A DNA stretch of 64,000 nucleotides from Neisseria sp. 83E34 (GTDB lineage Bacteria > Pseudomonadota > Gammaproteobacteria > Burkholderiales > Neisseriaceae). The notes beneath the pieces are model-generated. The model had not been told where the DNA came from, made no database searches, and worked only from the letters and a program-made list of their open reading frames with translations. The position numbers and the translations under genes were made by a program. Of this stretch, positions 60,910 to 64,000 are shown piece by piece (position 1 is the first letter of the stretch; each line of letters starts with the position of its first letter). The stretch spans positions 1-64,000 of the forward strand of contig NZ_LGYH01000002.1 of the NCBI RefSeq assembly GCF_001308015.1. The letters run 5' to 3'.

Positions 60910-61653
60910 GTGAAGAACCATTTAGAACAATCAATAGTTGCGTTATTCATTGATGCCGACAATGCTCCAGCTAAAAAAATTGAATTTATAATTAATGAAT
61001 TAGCGAGCTATGGTTCGGTAATGGTTAGAAAAATTTATGGTAATTGGAAAAAAGAAAGCCTGAAAGGTTGGGAGGGAATATTATTAGATTATGCTCTTGC
61101 CCCCGTACAACAGTTTGACTATACGTCAGGAAAAAATGCCACTGATATGGCAATGACAATAGATGTTATGGATTTATTGTTTCAAGGGAAAATAGATGTT
61201 TTCTGCATTGCCTCTTCTGATAGTGATTTCACACCATTAGCGATGCGTATCAAAATGGAAGGAAAACAGGTAATTGGTTTCGGTGAGAGAAATAAGTCAT
61301 CCAAAGCCTTGGTTGCTGCATGTAACAAATTTTTATTTCTGGATGACAATAATGAATTAGCACAAGAAACAGGCATCCGTAAGCGGACCGGAACAGAGTT
61401 AAAAAGCAATACTTCATTAATGAATCTATTGCGTGATGCTATTGCTCATTGTCGCGATGAAGATGGTTGGGCAGGTTTGAATGAAGTGGGGAAAATTATT
61501 AACAACCAGTCATCATTTGATAGTAAAAACTATGGATATTCAAAATTAGGTGACCTTGTTAGAGCAATTGATATATTTGAAACGAAACTATCCGAAAATC
61601 GCTCACAAATGTTTGTTCGTAATAAGAGAGATAAATCAGTTAAAGCAGCTTAA
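60910..61653 (+). CDS. NYN (PIN-like) nuclease domain protein with OST-HTH/LOTUS-like tail
   Basis: 247 residues from a GTG start with AAGGGG 7 nt upstream. The N-terminal NYN/LabA domain (about 8-150) shows the acidic residues of PIN-type RNases: ALFIDADNAP (Asp15, Asp17), NATDMAMTIDVMDL and IASSDSDFTPLA. A C-terminal part (about 170-235, LMNLLRDAIAHCRDEDGWAGLNEVGKIINNQ...YGYSKLGDLVRAIDIFE) fits the OST-HTH (LOTUS) RNA-binding fold. The family is thought to act on RNA, but the target is unknown. Its low GC and position between a repeat element and a gene remnant suggest horizontal arrival. Confidence 0.88.
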   Translation: MKNHLEQSIVALFIDADNAPAKKIEFIINELASYGSVMVRKIYGNWKKESLKGWEGILLDYALAPVQQFDYTSGKNATDMAMTIDVMDLLFQGKIDVFCIASSDSDFTPLAMRIKMEGKQVIGFGERNKSSKALVAACNKFLFLDDNNELAQETGIRKRTGTELKSNTSLMNLLRDAIAHCRDEDGWAGLNEVGKIINNQSSFDSKNYGYSKLGDLVRAIDIFETKLSENRSQMFVRNKRDKSVKAA

Positions 61654-61699
61654 GCAAATATGCTTAAGAAAGTGTATGAAGAGAAAAGAGCCACAAATT

Positions 61700-61771
61700 A
61701 TGAACGATACCCAATCTCTGGCGCTAACTAATCAACTCATCGCCCAAACTTTCATCTCGCCCGAAGACTAA
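61700..61771 (+). pseudogene. dapE: Probable remnant of dapE 5' end (23 codons)
   Basis: The frame reads MNDTQSLALTNQLIAQTFISPED, then stops. It lines up with the first 23 residues of Neisseria DapE as I remember them (M-TETQSL-EL-ALIS-PSVTPDD): TQSL, LI and (T/S)P(D/E)D agree in spacing. The homology ends at the stop, right before the methyltransferase gene region. It looks like a leftover of a lost or moved dapE (succinyl-diaminopimelate desuccinylase). Short length leaves chance possible. Confidence 0.55.
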
Positions 61772-61799
61772 AATTGCTAGTAGAGTTTGTAAAGCAAAA

Positions 61800-62645
61800 T
61801 CAGCGAATGCCTGTCTGAAAGCCCGCCACACGCAGATGAACAATCTGCATATCCAGATTGCGCAGTCCCCAAGCCGTCAGATAAATCAGGCGAAGCAGCC
61901 ACGGGTAGCGTTTCCGGCAAATGCTGCTTAAACCTGTTTGCGACAGCAATTTAATCCCGCTGTGCAATTGTTCTAAATCGGAAGCTTGAGCAACGCCCCA
62001 TTTAAACTCGGGCGGCTTGGTATTCATTTTGCTCAGCGCATCATGCTGCTTAGCGTGCCCAACCAGTTTTTTGGGCAAGATATCCAGAACCACTTCCGTC
62101 CCCGGCAGCTTGCGGGAAACCATATCGAAAAAGGCTTTTACTTCATGCTCTTCGAAATACATCAACACGCCTTCCAAAATCAGCAATACCGGCTTGCCAT
62201 GCTTGGCCACGGTGTCTGCCCACGTTTCGTCAAACAATGATGCCCCAACATAATGGTTGCTGCTTTCGGGCAGCAAACGGCGCCGCACTTCAATCACTTC
62301 AGGTAAATCCAAGTCATACCATGCGGCGATAGCCGGTCTGCCCAAGCGCTCGAAGCGTGCGTCTAAGCCTGCGCCTAATTGAACAACCACTGCTTGCGGG
62401 TGCTCTGCGATAAAGTTGCGGGTGATATTGTCGATTAAGTATGCGCGGCCGCAACTGCCTACCTGAGAGGATTTGGCTTTGGTAAATTTATCAAAGTCAT
62501 ACTCGATCAAACCCATCATCCGAACGGCTTCGGCATCGTGCAAAATGCCGTTGGCGCGCATGGTTTCGGTTGCTTTCGCCCATAATGTGATCAACATAGT
62601 TTCGGAAAGCGCGGTTATGGAGTCGGGCGAAAAACGGGTAGTCAT
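61800..62645 (-). CDS. Class I SAM methyltransferase of the LCMT (PF04072) type
   Basis: 281 residues. Motifs of the leucine carboxyl methyltransferase/Tcmp family: GRAYLIDNITRNFI, VVQLGAGLDARFERLG (SAM loop), WYDLDLPEVIEVRRRLLPE and LLILEGVLMYFEEHEV. Bacterial members often modify small molecules, polyketides or unknown acids; the target here is unknown. The last six codons and stop (FQTGIR) are read from a DUS (61806-61818), so the C terminus was probably reshaped when the uptake sequence was placed. It is convergent with the NYN gene. Confidence 0.88.
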   Translation of the reverse strand: MTTRFSPDSITALSETMLITLWAKATETMRANGILHDAEAVRMMGLIEYDFDKFTKAKSSQVGSCGRAYLIDNITRNFIAEHPQAVVVQLGAGLDARFERLGRPAIAAWYDLDLPEVIEVRRRLLPESSNHYVGASLFDETWADTVAKHGKPVLLILEGVLMYFEEHEVKAFFDMVSRKLPGTEVVLDILPKKLVGHAKQHDALSKMNTKPPEFKWGVAQASDLEQLHSGIKLLSQTGLSSICRKRYPWLLRLIYLTAWGLRNLDMQIVHLRVAGFQTGIR

Positions 62646-62776
62646 GACTGCTCCTAAATAAGAATGATTCTTAAATCATAGGCTTGTGAGGGGTGTTTGC
62701 CAAGCGTTTTAACAATAGGGAGTCTTATCGCTCAATATCAATCGGCGGAGAAATGCCGGAAGAAAGCTTTTGTTTG

Positions 62777-62918
62777 TTTGCTATAGTTAAACCGCTTAAT
62801 CTTAATGACAGCCCCGTCATACTCGAGTTTGACCCGAGTATCCCAAAATTTACTGAAACTCAAGATACTCGGGTCAAGCCCGAGTATGACGTATGTGCTT
62901 TTTCTTAAGTTGATCGAC
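62777..62918. repeat. MITE-like dispersed repeat, second large copy
   Basis: It starts TTTGCTATAG, as at 40767, and ends in TTTTCTTAAGTTGATCGAC. Inside, the inverted CATACTCG...CCGAGTAT arms are kept, with a few mismatches in the left arm (GAGTTTGA). The right arm matches the copy at 40852-40879 exactly as far as I can see. It lies between the methyltransferase promoter side and a DUS pair. No gene seen in this 337-bp gap. Confidence 0.75.
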
Positions 62919-62929
62919 TCTGTAAAACA

Positions 62930-62961
62930 ATGCCTGTCTGAAAAAGTTTTCAGACAGGCAT
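62930..62961. terminator. DUS-pair terminator behind the 62983 gene
   Basis: ATGCCTGTCTGAA and TTCAGACAGGCAT with a 6-nt loop, 21 bp behind the stop of the minus-strand gene and directly next to the MITE-like repeat. Confidence 0.7.
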
Positions 62962-62982
62962 CATAAACACGTTGGGCAGGCG

Positions 62983-63360
62983 CTATGCTTTATCGAGTTC
63001 CAAATCGGCCTTGTACTCGATAATGCCGTGCTGCTTCTGCTCAATGGAAATATCCAATTCTTGGTTTTTGCGTTTGAATTTTAAATCGGCGTCGTTCTGC
63101 TGCACGGCTCCGCGAACTTCTTTAAAGCCATGGCTTTTGGCATGTCTGCGTACGGCTTGTGCCAGATTTTCTACGCTGGTGTGGCGGCTGTTGACACGGA
63201 ATTTCACTTCAAACTCGCCGCTGCCGGGCAGCTCTGATCTAACGACAACGGCATCGGCAGGGCTGTAAATTTCGTGCGGAATCGGAGAGGTGGCAAATGC
63301 GCTGCTGGAAAACAGAGCGAGAATGCCGGTAAGCGCGGCGGCTTTGGTTGGGTATTTCAT
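62983..63360 (-). CDS. Small exported protein of unknown function
   Basis: 125 residues from the ATG at 63360 (a TTG at 63363 is less likely). A signal peptide (MKYPTKAAALTGILALFSSSAFA) leads to a mature part of about 100 residues with no Cys and no membrane span. It has alternating strands (EFEVKFRVNSRHTSVENLAQAVRRHAKSHGFK, then QNDADLKFKRKNQELDISIEQ) and looks like a small periplasmic alpha/beta domain. I do not recognise the family. It is downstream of slyX on the same strand, separated by a terminator. Confidence 0.75.
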   Translation of the reverse strand: MKYPTKAAALTGILALFSSSAFATSPIPHEIYSPADAVVVRSELPGSGEFEVKFRVNSRHTSVENLAQAVRRHAKSHGFKEVRGAVQQNDADLKFKRKNQELDISIEQKQHGIIEYKADLELDKA

Positions 63361-63458
63361 CAAACTATCTTTCTGAAGCCTGTTTTAAAGTGATTTATCG
63401 CTAAGCATGTAAGCTCGGATAAGGTGTTTCAAATAGCCGTGGCTTTAAAAAAAGCCTG

Positions 63459-63490
63459 ACAAAAAAGGAAGCCTGAAGGCTTCCTTGTTT
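63459..63490. terminator. Bidirectional terminator of slyX
   Basis: AAGGAAGCC (63465-63473), loop TGAA, GGCTTCCTT (63478-63486): a 9-bp stem. On the minus strand TTTTTTG follows. Confidence 0.85.
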
Positions 63491-63631
63491 CATTGCGGTT
63501 CAAATCATAGTAGAGGGCTATGTTGTATGACAACAGTGTGTACATCTTTTTACCTGCTGTCCGACATATTCACTTTTCATTACGCTTTTTTGCGGCCATG
63601 CTTGTGAACTTTTCGGCGTATGCAACCGCAT

Positions 63632-63859
63632 TCAATAATGCGGCGGAATGTTTTCAGACAGGCTGTAAGACGCATCATCATCCTGCCCTTTGTCTTGCAA
63701 ACGGTTGTAGAGCAGGCGTAGTTGGGCTTGCTGCAAATCCAGCGTTTGCTGCAAACGGGCGATGGTGTCGCTCAGGCTTTGCAGCAAATCTTCCTGCAAA
63801 GCCTGCTGGATTTCCAGCTCGGTGATGCGGTTTTCCAAAGCGGTTTTGTCGTTCATCAT
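63632..63859 (-). CDS. slyX: SlyX family protein
   Basis: 75 residues, a short coiled coil ([47 protein letters not shown]) with a C-terminal tail ending SENIPPHY, typical of SlyX. The family is widespread in Proteobacteria and its function is unclear. The first ATG (63859) overlaps the stop of the upstream gene (ATGA), so the two are probably translated together. A reverse DUS core (63653-63662) lies in the 3' coding part. Confidence 0.9.
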   Translation of the reverse strand: MMNDKTALENRITELEIQQALQEDLLQSLSDTIARLQQTLDLQQAQLRLLYNRLQDKGQDDDASYSLSENIPPHY

Positions 63860-64000
63860 AACACCATAGCGGCTGCCCAGCCCGCTGCCATTAAGGGCAG
63901 GTTGTAGTGCAGGAAAGTTGGGATAACGGAATCGCGCATGTGGTCGTGTTGGCCGTCGGCATTCAAGCCCATGGTCGGGCCGAGCGTCGAATCGGAAGCG
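63856..64000 (-). CDS. C-terminal end of a multi-pass membrane protein (partial)
   Basis: The last 47 codons of a gene that runs off the window edge, ending at the TGA 63858-63856. It contains [19 protein letters not shown] and the hydrophobic end [15 protein letters not shown]. Such ends occur in Na+/H+-antiporter-like carriers, but I am not sure of the family. It overlaps slyX by 4 nt and would be its operon partner. Confidence 0.6.
   Translation of the reverse strand, partial: ASDSTLGPTMGLNADGQHDHMRDSVIPTFLHYNLPLMAAGWAAAMVL

Overview
The window looks like a chromosomal contig from a Neisseria species of the N. wadsworthii type. The main reason is the DNA uptake sequence (DUS). The 13-mer ATGCCTGTCTGAA occurs dozens of times, mostly as inverted pairs just behind genes, and it matches the published TG-wad dialect (TGCCTGTCTGAA), not the GCCGTCTGAA core of N. 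meningitidis and N. gonorrhoeae. Gene content (prp/acnD methylcitrate genes, APS-type sulfate assimilation, lipid-anchored cytochrome c', LldP, MgtE, PiT) also fits Neisseriaceae. Bases 1-14 match the end of a Nextera/Tn5 mosaic-end adapter, so base 1 is probably a true contig end with adapter left on.

Layout. 0-12.5 kb: an 11.5 kb trimeric autotransporter adhesin gene followed by an OmpA-like lipoprotein. 12.9-19.4 kb: mgtE, prmC, lldP, a small glycine-zipper/poly-Asp protein, an EamA transporter and a cupin. 19.4-26.1 kb (minus strand): prpB, prpC, an eamA-type exporter and acnD of the methylcitrate cycle, followed by an AT-rich orphan membrane gene. 26.5-36.6 kb: an alanine/Na+ symporter, yeiH, ruvC, ppk2, mutS, a small unknown, zapG-like and prpF. 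36.7-40.7 kb: a pair of M16 peptidases (one active, one degenerate) and a TonB receptor with its middle deleted. 41.0-42.7 kb: an ABC-2 exporter. 42.9-51.3 kb: cysG-cysH-cysD-cysI-cysN-cysJ. 51.6-56.8 kb: PiT, thiE, a Mn2+ (yybP-ykoY) riboswitch with a GDT1-family Mn exporter, an atypical NRAMP-like transporter and cytochrome c'. 57.0-64.0 kb: tRNA-Lys, murU, truC, an HxlR regulator divergent from a pirin, a MITE-like repeat, a NYN-domain gene, a probable dapE remnant, a methyltransferase, slyX and the end of a membrane protein.

How the parts work together. The prp genes plus the distant prpF form a 2-methylcitrate pathway for propionate, with AcnD/PrpF in place of PrpD. The cys genes reduce sulfate to sulfide through APS without needing CysC, and CysG supplies siroheme. 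The riboswitch, by its visible alternative pairings, should read through when Mn2+ is bound and so turn on Mn2+ export.

Most noteworthy: canonical Neisseria DUS cores (GCCGTCTGAA) occur only in the prp/acnD block and in cysI, which suggests import from another Neisseria species. The Mn exporter reading frame is broken at a T7 tract after its expected start. An NRAMP-like protein lacks the canonical metal-site motifs. There is also a family of MITE-like elements with shared ends. All counts and comparisons were made by eye from the sequence, with no database search.
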